Part shown: positions 27,976 through 40,300 of the stretch, piece by piece
Position numbering within the stretch: position 1 is the first letter of the stretch
How the letters are laid out: the number at the start of each line of letters is the position of its first letter
NCBI RefSeq assembly: GCF_030936135.1
Contig: NC_082613.1
Coordinates: 1,612,001 to 1,676,000 of the forward strand
Length of the DNA stretch: 64,000 nt
Source: Gavia stellata
Taxonomy: Eukaryota; Chordata; Aves; Gaviiformes; Gaviidae
Direction of reading: 5' to 3'
The notes under the pieces: model-generated
The model's database searches: none
The model's input: the letters and a program-made list of their open reading frames with translations, nothing else
Told to the model about the DNA's origin: nothing
Position numbers and translations under genes: made by a program

Positions 27976-30900
27976 ACTGAAATAAATTCAAATCATTTTT
28001 ACAATTATGGCTTAAATATCAAAAAAAGGAATGTTGAGGTTCATTCTTATAAACAGAGAAGCAGGTAAAAATATTTGTATCCAAAATGTCATTTGAGGTT
28101 TGCTGCAAGTCACAGACATACAAAAGATAAAAACCTGCCACATTTAAAGTTCCTTAATTTACACTTCATGACGCTTAACATTTCATTTCTATTTTAAAAA
28201 AAACCAACCATTTATTGCAGTACATTGATTGTCCTACACAGATCTGTCCAAATCCTCAAAAACACTCCAGTGGGCTTCTCCTTTGCCCACTGGAGCCAAA
28301 GGAGAGGTTTCCTAGTTCGGGACGTCTGTCATTTCACTGCCAGTCCCAGCAGGACGCAGGGCGGTGGCTGCAACCACACGGACCGTCACAGGCTGACGCC
28401 TGGCACGCCGCTGGCTGCGTGCGCAGGTTCCCGTTGGTCAGCTTGGGCTCAAGCTCTAGCTAGTGCCGAGGCAACTCAGTTAATCCTGTTGGATGAACCC
28501 ACATTTGTGTTCTGCAACGATGTCCTTTTGTCTGTGAGCTGCGGAAAACGTCGAGCCTGCCATTGTACAGATACCCTGTGCACCGTGCTGCCAGTGGTTT
28601 CCTACTGGAATTACCAAAGGTTTGGTGGTTTTGTTTTTTTATAAGTATTGTCAGAATATGTGCTTGAACATAAAATTCTTTCAAAAGTAAATTCAAAGCT
28701 CTGTGTGCAAATGAAACTGGACTACTTAGAAATTAATAGAGAAAAAAATTCAATGATTCTCTCTATCCATGAGCATAAGGACAAGAACACGATATTCAGC
28801 TGTCACTAACAGTCTATAAAAAGTTTGATTAATTGCACTTACTGCTATCCCTGACTATTGCTGCTGCATGACCAACTCTACAGGTACCTGCCCACAGCCC
28901 AAGAGTCCAGCCTGGCTGTTACTGCTGCTCAGGTGGTCTAGGGCAGCGTTTTCTAAACACCAGTTACAACATGCATCTTCAGAGGGGAAAAAACGCCAAA
29001 AAAACGTATATTGTCTTGCAACACAGAGGCGACCAAGCAAAGCATTTCAGTCTAGGCTTTACCCTCCAAGGAGTAGCTGTAAACATTTTTTCCCACACTG
29101 AGAACAAAGAGATGCTTTGTGAGGTGTCTTTCTTGGTCTGTACAAACTCATGGCCAAACCCCACACAGAGCATTGGACTATGACACTGCACTTGGGGTGA
29201 GTCTCCTTGTTTGTGTTACATGTAAGGAAGTAACCAGCAAAAAAACCAGGGAAGAGACTCTTTGCTTACACAAGATCATGAAAGTGAGACCCACTGGTTC
29301 TAAAGGGACCAAGGTGTCTTTGTTAGAACGATGCTGGCACCATGCTAAAGTATTTATCCCAACGATTCCAGCACCTTTTGCAATTCTCCACATCATCTTG
29401 GAGATACATGATTGCGTTTCAGTAGTCCACTACATGATTCCCATACAAGCTTGTTTTGGAACTGCAGTATTATTTGCAAAATCAGGCTGGAGCAGAACCT
29501 TTAAGATCCCAGCTGGGATGACTTCAAAGGGGAACAATGAACTTTACATCTTACCAGCTTTTATCCAGCATCTTTAGAACCAGCAGGACCTGCTTCATAC
29601 AGGCTTTTGTCCTTTATGGAATTGCCAGCCATATGCCCATTGTTATGCCTCAGTAAGACAAGAGCAAGCCTGGGTGGTCTCTAGTGTGCAGATCAATGCA
29701 GAAGTGCAGGAAGGTAGTTTAAAATAAAGAAGAGAAGAACACATTTTCTCCATAGGTTCTTGAGTCAAGTCTAACACGGAGTCACGAGAAGAAACACAGC
29801 GTTACATAAGGACTTTTCCAGACACAACGCTTTCTTATTGCACATTCCTTCACACTGGGACAGCCATGCTGCATTTTCAGTTGCAATCACAGGACAAAAC
29901 TCATCCCTGCCATGGCACCGTGAAGTCACGGAGACCTCTCGCTCACGCCAAGGAGGACTTGTGCCCCAGCACAGTACACACTTGGTGCAAAACCACCGTG
30001 ATTGCATCTTGGCTCCATCCCACGTGAACATCTAGAGACAGCCAAGCGTGTGGTCTTGGGGGGAGCTGAGGCAGGCACTTCATACATTCAGAACTGAAAT
30101 GAGATAAAAGACACCCCGCCCTCAAAAATACCGTGCTTCAAAAAGCAGCTCTGTGATTCAGCAGAGCGCACCACTTCACCGCTATACATCTGCATCAGCC
30201 ATACGTTACTGGGCAAAAGCAGCCTTCTCTAGTGAATCACAGCTTCCAGTTCACAGCAGTTTGGCTACTTAAAATAAAAAAATACATTATACACATATAT
30301 GCTGTGGTACATTTATCAAATTTCCATCACCGCTCTTAAAAACTCAGGCCATAAGACTGTGAAACAAATTCACAGAGTTAAAAGTTAATAAATTAGAAGC
30401 AGCTTTAAAAAACCATATGGGGTAGGAAAGGGGGGCTCTTACAGGAGGAGATTTCAAATAAAACTCAGAACAGTTTAAAATACGCTTACAAATTCCAATG
30501 TTCCCTGGTAGGAGAGGTCCTCGGTTTTCATTAACTTTATACCGGTGAGGACAACCTCCTTTGTACAAAGAATAAGTAAACCTATTTACAAAATCTACTT
30601 GGCCTTGGCTCTGTGACATTTACACGCTCAGAGAACAGCGTTTTGGCTAGACAAAGAGTGGTACGTGGTTCTCTCTTTGCTTTCTTCCTTCACTTTAAAA
30701 AACAAACCCAACAAAAAAACAAAACAAAAAAATTTGTTTTTCTGCTTTGAGAAACAAGAAGCCTTGGTTTTAAAATGAGTGGTAGTACTCAAAAGCTTTG
30801 GTCCTCTATGGCAAATCGCAGCGTGCCGTGCGGCTCTGTTGCGTGCAGTCACTCCACCCTTGATGAATGGACTGAGTATTTGGTCCCCGACGCGCAGCTG

Positions 30901-31232
30901 CACTGGCAGATAGGATGGTGGCTCCGCTGAGCATCTTACAGTTAAAAAAATATTGTCATCATCAATAAAGTCATACGCCCATCCATCCATTTCCAATGCT
31001 TTTTGGTTTGCTAGAGCTGAAAGTCCCTGTCCAAGGTTGCACTGATTAAAAAACCCCAAGATGCCAAAGCACGCACTGAAGCTGAGCTGTTGCCGTGCCG
31101 GGGAAGATCCTGGCTCCCCCACCGCGTTTGGCTCCATGGGTCATTAAATAATGGAAAGATTGCCTCCTTCCCAAGGCACACGTAACGCAGTCCAGGTAGA
31201 GAGGGATGAGCTCATCGAGGTGGAACCCATCC
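27976..31232 (-). other. HELZ2: HELZ2 3'UTR (probable)
   Basis: From the HELZ2 stop down to the first minus-strand AATAAA signals (28211-28216, then 27970-27975) the DNA is AT-rich with no recognised exon. I read it as a long 3'UTR of about 3.0-3.3 kb. It holds a 169-codon minus-strand open frame (30628-31137) that I do not recognise. Human HELZ2 has a short 3'UTR, so the length needs transcript support. Confidence 0.5.
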
Positions 31233-31357
31233 TCATCGGCGGAAGGCTGAAGTCTTCCTGACAAAAATCCCCTGGGCTGCGGTACAGCAGTTGTGCTGTC
31301 TGTAATGCTGAAGCAGTCTCCTCCACAACGGGTTGCACTCCAGGAGGTACCGGTTCC
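31233..31357 (-). CDS. HELZ2: HELZ2 last coding exon
   Basis: Residues 2779-2819 and the TGA at 31235-31233; acceptor AG at 31359-31358. Leu/Trp-rich start (NPLWRRLL), then a basic tail. Two other frames also stay open here, but only this one joins exon 18 in phase. Confidence 0.88.
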
Positions 31358-34300
31358 CTGTTGGCACAGCGGGTTAGTGGCCAGAAGAGGCTGGGGTGAT
31401 ACCATCACAGACCAGTGACGGAAACTTTGGTCTAACATTGCTAGCCTAAGGGTGCTGGATAACTTGCAGGGACATTTCCTTCAGCCAGAGCTCTGTGAAA
31501 TCCCAGCTCCCTTTTCAGCGCTGTCCTACCTGCGAGCAGCTTCCCTACACATCACAGCCTACGCCTGCGTGGTTAGGGGGAAAATAAGCAGCCAAATTCT
31601 GTTAGGAGAGAGCTCTGGCATGCAAGTGACAGAAACAATGTGGTCCGAACCAGAGGGTGAGAAAAACTAATTATACGTGCTGCACACGAGCCATGCACTA
31701 TCTCTGCTTTGCACATATTGCCCAGATAGCCCAGTTTCAAAACCACAGACAGTCTAAAGGGCAGAAGAATCAAGCAAGACCAACGGTTGTACTAGTTTGC
31801 ATCTCTACCCCTTTATCCAAGCATCCTGTTCCCCCGCAGGCCTGTGCACACTCCCAGGAGACCCACCTAAAATGCAGAGTCCTTCCTGAGCTCGCGTGAT
31901 GCCGACGTTGACCTGGTTTGGGTCGGTAACAAACCCCAGGTACTTCTTCTGCCAGCTCTTCGTGGGCTTCTTATCAATCTCTGATCGGGGGCAGGAGCGT
32001 ACAGTTGACAGGATCACGTATCGCCACTCACTTCCTAGAAAGTGGAATTGAACCAGATTTTTTTTTTTTTTTTTTCAGAGGGAAGCATCTGGCCACCCTT
32101 CCGCCCCACAAGACACTCATTTCTCTACAGCAAGACCCCCAAAACTACGGCCACTGTTTGGGTTTCTCCAGCTTTGGAGGCCATTGGACTCCTGGCCGTT
32201 GCTCTCCAAAGAGCATGCGTTAGGGCAGTTCTTTAACACCCCCTCCAGACACCCTCCACCTTCCCACCTTCAGCAGTCTCCCCCTGCCTGGGCGCTCCAG
32301 AGGTTTTCAAAGGATTTCTTATAATCACAAATCACCCAGAAGTCTGGCCCTGGGATGCTTCCTCCAACGGCTGAAACGACCCTGGTGTAGGATCTGCTCG
32401 AAGGCTGTCTCCGCGAGAAGTTGCCTCAGTCCTCAGGAAGGCAGGAGAGAGCAGAGCCCACCCCCCCCTCTCCCCCCAGCCTCACCTTGACTCTTCATGA
32501 TGGTGCAGACGGTCACCCCGCGGATGCCCTCCTTCAGGAGGCTCTTGCCGATCTCGGAGACCTGGGCGTTGTAGGGGCTCAGGACGGCGATGCTCTCCGG
32601 ATGGATGGTGCCATCTAGTGTCAGCTGCTTCGCCAGCCTCACCTGGGGACACCAGGGTCCTGCTCACCCGCAGCGGCCACCCGCCAGCACCCTGGCCCCC
32701 CACCCAGGGCAGCGACGGGCCTGGCTGTGCCGCTCCCCGCTGGGCTGGGTCCTTCCCTCTGGAGTGCTCCGGACCCGAGAGGACGCCAGGCAGATACCGC
32801 ACCCCACTGATCTTTATCCTCTAGCGCTACTCATCACCCCTCATCCCTCCCCCAGAGTCCCCCCGCACAACGCCCCCCTTTTGCATCTCCAGAAATTCCC
32901 CAGGACCCTCCTCACCGCCTGCTCCGCTTCTTCTAGGTTAGCTTTGGAGTTCTCGTTTCCTTCCTCAGTAGAAATCATGAGGCTCTGCTCCTTCCCCTCC
33001 ACGTGCCCAAAGATGATAGGGCAGCAGCCGTTATCCTTATGTTGGAAGACGCTGGCTTTCCGAAGAAGCTGGGGGCATGTTTTCAGCCGCATTTCATAAA
33101 ACTCCCGGGATGGGAACTCGCAAATGCCTTTGTGCTGGCAGAGGAAAGGGGAGAAACTGAGGTGAGCAAAAACCAAGGAACTTCTAAACCTGCAGCATCT
33201 TTTTGGGCAGGCTTCACCTGCAATGCCACCGTGCTACAGCTGGCACCGGGCGAGCGCATCATTCATTACTCTAGGAGGGGAAAGCACTAATGGAGAATAT
33301 CTGTTTCCCGGTGGCTTGAGGCAAGCCCCGACAGCAGCATTTTCTGTGACAGAGAAATGACAATCCACTTGAGGAAGGCCTCACCATGCGGTACTGCGTA
33401 TCCAGCATCCACGCCTGATGCCGGTAGCGCTCGAAGAGAGACGTCTCCATGCCAAGACTCTTGCAGAAGTCATTGTTGACCACAGGCCGCAGCTGTTTGT
33501 GATCCCCGAGCAAAACAACCTGGAACAAAGCGTGGACACCTCAGCTACAAGGGTGGTGGCGCTGGTGAAGGCAATCAGCTCTTTGAAAGGCTATTTGCAC
33601 ACAGACATTTGTTGCTCCTTATTTATGTTATGGTTACAGCAACCTCAATCAAGGACCACATTGGGCATTATATAAAGATCCTGACCCAGATAATGTGAAG
33701 CCTAGTTCCCACCTGATAGGAGACAGACATGGCACAGCAAGTCTACTAAGATCTGCTCTGGGCTTCTTGCACGTTAATACTTTGTACCTGGGTCAGCACA
33801 TTTTTTGGTGGCAGTGATACCCACACTGTAAAGAAGCACCAAAAGTAACAGCCACACGACCACCCTTCTCTTGCAGAAAGCCAAGAGCGAGTTTAGAGGA
33901 GACCGTACGGGTGTAACTGTCTGAAGACAGAGAGCTGAGCTGCTACACCCAGCAGAAAGGCTGGGTGTAGATGCAATAGTTCTCCACCACAGCTTTCAGG
34001 CCTGCAGCAGGTCTTTACGACTCTGCTTTATGTGATATCAACAGATAACACACAGCTCATGCATCTAGTGAGAATATTCATGTACTGCATGTACCTCTCT
34101 GTGCCTCAAGATTTTAATTATAGTTAGTAGAGTTATACCTCAAAGGAAACAACTCCCTGAAGGCTGAAACATTGATACACCATCATAGATATTACCAAGA
34201 ACAACCTTAAAACCTGGTAAAACTTGGAAGAGCAGCATGGTAAGGGGTGGAAGACATGCAGAGGTTTGAGAGCCCTAAGCAGCCGTCCTAGAGATGCATC

Positions 34301-37300
34301 TTTGGAAGGGACTTACCTTCTCAGCATGTTGGTGGCTGACCAAAGGGATGAGGGTCTCGGGCTCCGTGGACATAGCACACTCATCAATGATTATCTGCTT
34401 GACATTGAGCTGCTCCAGGGAGGTGGCAGATGCAGCGGAGCACGTGCACAGGATGACATCGTGGTCTGCCAGTTCATGAGTGCGAGCAGCTGACAACTGA
34501 TTTTTGTACCTGGTGGTCAACGCAGAAGAGACCAGGTTATGCATAAGGGAAACACCTCCAGGTTCCTCATACAGGAACCAGGCAGAGGCTATACTTTCCC
34601 CAATTATTATGGCTCTGTCTCCCTCCCCAGGATGAGCCGGTGTTCCCAGAAGAGGGCTTTGGATGGACACTGGAGGAAATGTACTTTGTCCCCAACTCAA
34701 CAGGGCAGGGGCTTGGGACAGAGGATGCAAGTCTCACACATGCATAACATGACTTTTGGTCCAGACGGACAACAGCACCAGAGCAGAAGTGACACTGGGG
34801 CTCTGCACTGTATCACTAACCCCAAGCTAATCACTTTTTGTCATCACTCCAAACACACAGCTTATTAATCTGCCTTGATGTTTTCACCTAGTCCCTTGGC
34901 TTGCATGAGTCAGGACAAATCCGCTGACTTCCACGCGGTTCTACCAGTTTGTGTCAGCCAAGACCTAGCAAGTAGAGCCCAAACCTCTTCTTGCAGGGGG
35001 AGGAGATTGCTGCACTGTGCTCCTCCGAGCAGTGCTTCAGAGGTGGCCCACGGCCAGAGCCAGCCATCCCTCACCAGTGTCTCTTTCTACTCACTTCCTT
35101 ATTTCTTCTTCTGTTATCTGCTCTCCTCTCTTCACCTGAGCGTCAAAGTTACAGATCTCCTGCCAGAAAGGGTTGGGCGGCCGCCGGATGCGATGATGCA
35201 GGATTATTTCGCTGAATAAAGAGTAAATATATAAATATTTTCCCCCAACACAGCCCCGAGTGATCTCTTCTACAGTGAAGCAGACCACACCTGTTTATGT
35301 GGAGACCCCCATTAGCCAAAGAAGTCACAGCCAGACTTTTCCAGCTTTATAGACCTAACACTTAGCTCACTATCGAGGACACAAAACACAACGACCTTTC
35401 TTCAGCAGTCGCAAGCCAGCATGAAGTCAGAGACTTTCAGAGCTGTTCAAAAGAGAGATGAAAACATCTAGGATGTTTTCAACAACCTGGGATTCCTGAC
35501 TAGGTGCTACATTAGACTATACACCTTTACTTGAAAAAAAATTAAGCACAAGGCAGGTTAATAGTACTGCTCCACAGTAGCGGTGTGGAAACCGCAGTTG
35601 CTCTGGCTTGTTCAGCTTTACCAGCGCAGACGACATCGCTCCCCAGCACGCTCAGAGCCTGCGGGGCCATGCGGGCCTACCTGAGCTCACGCTTTGGTTT
35701 TGCATCCCGCAAGGCTTTGCGGTAGAGGTGCCGGTTGCTCCCCGGGTACGGGTATTCCATCGTCTCAATGGCCTCGCCATAAACCCTCAGTGGCTTCAGG
35801 TTCTTTATCTTCAGCAGCATCTCTGGGGAAGGAGAACAGGTCTGCTCAGACAGCACCAGGCACCAGTGGTGCTGAGAAAGCTCACGGCCTGCGAGGTGCC
35901 CAGTGTTCGCCTCTTCTCCCCACCCCTCACTCATCAACCCCACCTTTACTGGTCCTTTCCCTGCAGTGAGGGGTCTTCTGTAAAGACCAGCCCCACTTTA
36001 TGCCCCTCCTGCCTCCTGCTCACGGCCACGTGTTCTTCCCTCCCACCGGTACAAGCCGCTTCAGGGGCTTAAAACCAATACTTACCAGCAACAACATCAA
36101 CAGACTTGTTGGATGGGCCACAGTACAAGATGCACTTTCTCTTCTTGTGCTTTTCTTCAGAGGATGGTGTTTGCTCCTTCTGGATGCTCTCCTCATTCAG
36201 CTTATGGAACCAGTAGACAATGTGAGTTCCAACAACAGTTTTCCCTGTGCCTAGAAAAGCAAGGAGGTTGCTGAGAACCTTTAACCATGACACCCATGCT
36301 CTAAATCAGCATCTGGATGATCAGCCATGAAATAAAATCAAGAACTGAGGGGGCTGCATTGAACAGCTGTGGGTGATGCCAACCCACGCTACCTTCTCCT
36401 GTCTCACCGAGGGTCCTATGGGAAGGCTGCCCAGGGAGGTGGTTGAGCCTGAGCAACGCCCCAGGCTTGGGGACAAGTGGCTGGAAAGCTGCCCGGCGGA
36501 AAAGGACCTGGGGCTGTTGATCGACAGCCGGCTGAAGATGAGCCAGCAGTGTGCCCAGGTGGCCAAGAAGGCCAACGGCATCCTGGCCTGTGTCAGAAAT
36601 GGTGTGGGCAGCAGGAGCAGGGAGGTGATCGTGCCCCTGTACTCGGCGCTGGTGAGGCCACACCTCGAATACTGTGTTCAGTTTTGGGCCCCTCACTCCA
36701 AGAAGGACATTGAGGTGCTGGAGCGTGTCCAGAGAAGGGTGACGGAGCTGGTGAGGGGTCTGGAGCACAAGTCTGATGGGGAGCGGCTGAGGGAGCTGGG
36801 GGTGTTCAGTCTGGAGAAGAGGAGGCTGAGGGGAGACCTCATCGCTCTCTACAACTACCTGAAAGGGGGTTGTGGTGAGGTGGGTGCTGGTCTCTTCTCC
36901 CAAGTGACAAGTGATAAAATGAGAGGAAATGGCCTCAAGTTGCGCCAGGGGAGGTTCAGGATGGACATTAGGAAAAAAAATTCTTTCCTGAGAGAGTGGT
37001 GAAGCACTGGAAGAGGCTGCCCAGGGAGGTGGTGGAGTCACCATCCCTGGAGGTGTTCAAGGAACGTGTGGACGAGGCACTGCAGGACATGGGTTAGTGG
37101 GCATGGTGGGGTTGGGGTGGTGGTTGGACTTGATGATCTGACAGGTCTTTTCCAACCTTAAGGATTCTGTGATTCAGAGTCACCATCCCTGGAGGTATTT
37201 AAAAGACGTGTAGACGTGGCACTTAGGGGCATGGTTTAGTGGTGGACTTGGTAGCGTTAGGTTAATGGTTAGACTCGATGATCTTAAGGGTCTTTTCCAA

Positions 37301-40300
37301 ACAAAATGATTCTATGAAAGCAACAGATTAGCTCTAACCTGCCCTTCAGAACAACGTAGGCACATACTCATGCCGTGCCCCCAGCCTTACCTGGTGGGCC
37401 TTGGATGAGCGTGAAGGATTTTTTCAGAGCATTTAGAATAGCCTGGTTCTGACTCTGGTTGAGCTTCCTGTGGCTTCTAGGGAGTTCAAAGGATTTTTGC
37501 TGCAGGATTTTGGACATTGTCACTGTTATGGGAAAAGCCAAGAAAACAAGTTTAAAGAAGGTTACTGAAGAGAGCACACAAGCAATGCAACAGGAGGATG
37601 CAGCAGGCACCAAGCAACCATGGCCCATTTACAGGACCACCTAAAAGTAATCCTTGTCCCGTGCCGAGACGTTCTGCCCATGACCCTTCTCTGTGAGTCC
37701 TGCAGATTAAAGCAACACCTGTGGCACTCCCCAGCAGGGCATCTCATGTTACCTTTACTCTGCCAGGCTAGCAGCTCCTCTCCTCCCCTTGGCAGGGGAA
37801 CCTCCTGGTCTCGGAGCGTAACCCCTATGGCGAGGGCCCACGGAAGCTGCCAGGGCACCTGCCTGGCCAGAAGCAAGTAGCCACAAAGTAAGAAAGGTGA
37901 ATATTTGCACCTACCTTTTTTAGGAGGTTCATGGCCGAGGGCGATGCTTTTAGCAAGCTCTGAGGCATGCTTGAGCCTCCAAATTGCCTTTTCTTTCCGT
38001 CTGCCAGACAGGGAAAAATAAGAATGAATGGAATGTAGCATAAAATGGCAAAAATTGTAATACAGCTTTGTACACTGTCTTGTTTATTCTTTCTCTCTGC
38101 TTTGGTGTTGCATTAAATCCTTCCTCAAAGAACTTAAACCAAACCAACTCTTAGTCTGCTCTTTTGCGTCTGGGACTATTTCTCAACTGTCTGAAGAGCG
38201 GAGCCTGCAAAGATGTTGAGAGCAAGAAGCACAACTTCTGTCCCAACTCCATTTTATTACGGCCCACCCCATTTTATTGGATTAGCTTCCATTTTTTTCC
38301 TAAAATTCATGATACAAAAGGAAACACGTTCTGCCCTGAAAAAGCTACAGCAGTTGTGGGTGCATAGAAGTCCCTGCTGTGTACAAAGAAGGGCAAACTA
38401 GACATCAGCTCTGCTTTAATAAAAGCAGATCTTGCTTCACAGCAACAACAAAGAGGAATGGTTGGGAAATCAGGGAGCACTTCTGCTAAGCAAACCCTGA
38501 TCCAGTGCTTCACACTGCGTGTTAGGACACATATTGCAGCAATCCAACAACATAAGAAATAGATGCCCAGGGAAATTTCAGCTCAGCACCTTCCCCTATC
38601 TCCCCATTCTCAAGGTCAATCAGAAGAGCAAGAAGCCATCTGGAGAATAGATCTGAGAAATGCTGCCACCCCCACCAAACATCAACAGCCCAACAGCATG
38701 GCCAGTCGGGGCTGAGTAAAGGCAGACTTGTCAGGGGATCAGCCGCACCAGCGAGCGAAGCCCGTTGGGGTGCAGGGAAGGAGTCCTGTGGGAAGCCGTT
38801 GCTCTGCGTGGACAGGTTAACCAGAGCACGACCGCTAAGCGCACTTACATGTCTGGCAGCATCTTTGGTATGAGCTCCACCGTGAACCTGGCAGAGTCCT
38901 GTGAGATTTCCACGGGGATGTTCTCCATAGACATATAGTGGATGTAAAAGTTCATAGTCTGCTGGCTAGTCCTGTCTGACTTCTCGTCGTCACTGAACTC
39001 TTCAGTGACCCCGTGAGCCACCCAGGTGTAGGTATCTGGATCAACCACAAGTTTGCTTTCTGACCTGCCCTTGTTAAGAAAAGTCAGATTCTGGAGGCCG
39101 TGGCTAAGGCATTCCTCATCGCTTTGAAGGCTCCCAAGCTTCAGCCCACATAAGCGAATGCACAAGTAACAGTGGCTGAAGTCCACTTCAATGGAGCACT
39201 CCTCCAAAAATTTTTTGTTTAGGACGAAGCTCCCTTGCAGCTGTCCTTTGCTTGTCCTTTGCTTTGCCCAAGTTATTTTGACCTCATGGAGGACAATCGA
39301 GTCGTTTTCGGCCACTGCACACGAAGCGGACTCCATGGCGCTCATCGGCATCCATACCTTTTTATACTCCGTTGTGTGCTTGTACTTGTCTTTGGATGGC
39401 AGGGTGGCGTAGGCAGAGAAGCAATCAATAGGCTTTTCCGTGTGCTGCAGGCAGACGTCGAAACCCGGTGTCACGCACCACAGCTGCACGAAGGGCACCA
39501 GGAAGCCCCGACAGACGTCCGTGGTGAGCTGGAACTGCAGCACATCGCCGGCGCTCAGCTCCAGGGAGAGCTCCATGTAGTGCGAGCACTGGCTCTTCCT
39601 TACCCAGCCCATGTGCCGCTGGTACAGGTCCTTGCTCTTCCGAAGGAGGGAGGCCGCGGTCTCAAACTCCTCTCTCCTGACGGCTGCGAGCACATTTTGC
39701 CAAGTCTGGGTGCTGAAGAGGGTGACGCTGCGGTCGCGGAGAGGTCCTTCCTGTAGGCTGTGCTCCTTCTTTGTCTCCACAGAGTACACCCTCCTCTTCC
39801 ACGTCAGCCTGATGCTGCTCCGCTGCTGGATGAACACGGGCTGCTCTATCAGCTGAAGAGACCTGTAGTTAATTAAGTGGGGATCGGGAAGACTCTCTTT
39901 GTTCAGTGGAAACAGGGCTTTAAAATACTTGTTCATCCCTTCGATATCCACTACAAAGGCGACCTTCTGCAGGACTTGGCCCTTCAGCTGGGTGGCCATC
40001 TGCAGGCAGCGGGCTCTCTTCTCATACATCGCCACCTGGGAATTCTTCCTGTTGAAGTCATGACAGAGAAACTCAATGTCATCCGAAGAATAGACAACGG
40101 GCTTCTTGCGTAGCACAGAATGAAGGTGTCGCTGGACCACGACATCCATGTACCGGCGGATGGGAGAGGAAGCCCACGTGTACGAGTCAACACGCAGGGA
40201 GTAATGGCCCACTTTCGGCTGGACACTGGAGTTGGAGCGACTGAAATAGGAGCGGCTGAGCAGTCTCCTGAACTCCAGGGCCACGGGGGCCAGCTTCGGG

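Noticed and set aside
36301-37044. 247-codon minus-strand open frame in HELZ2 intron 10
   Set aside because: Antisense of the CR1 reverse transcriptase segment; no HELZ2 similarity and exons 10 and 11 join in frame without it.
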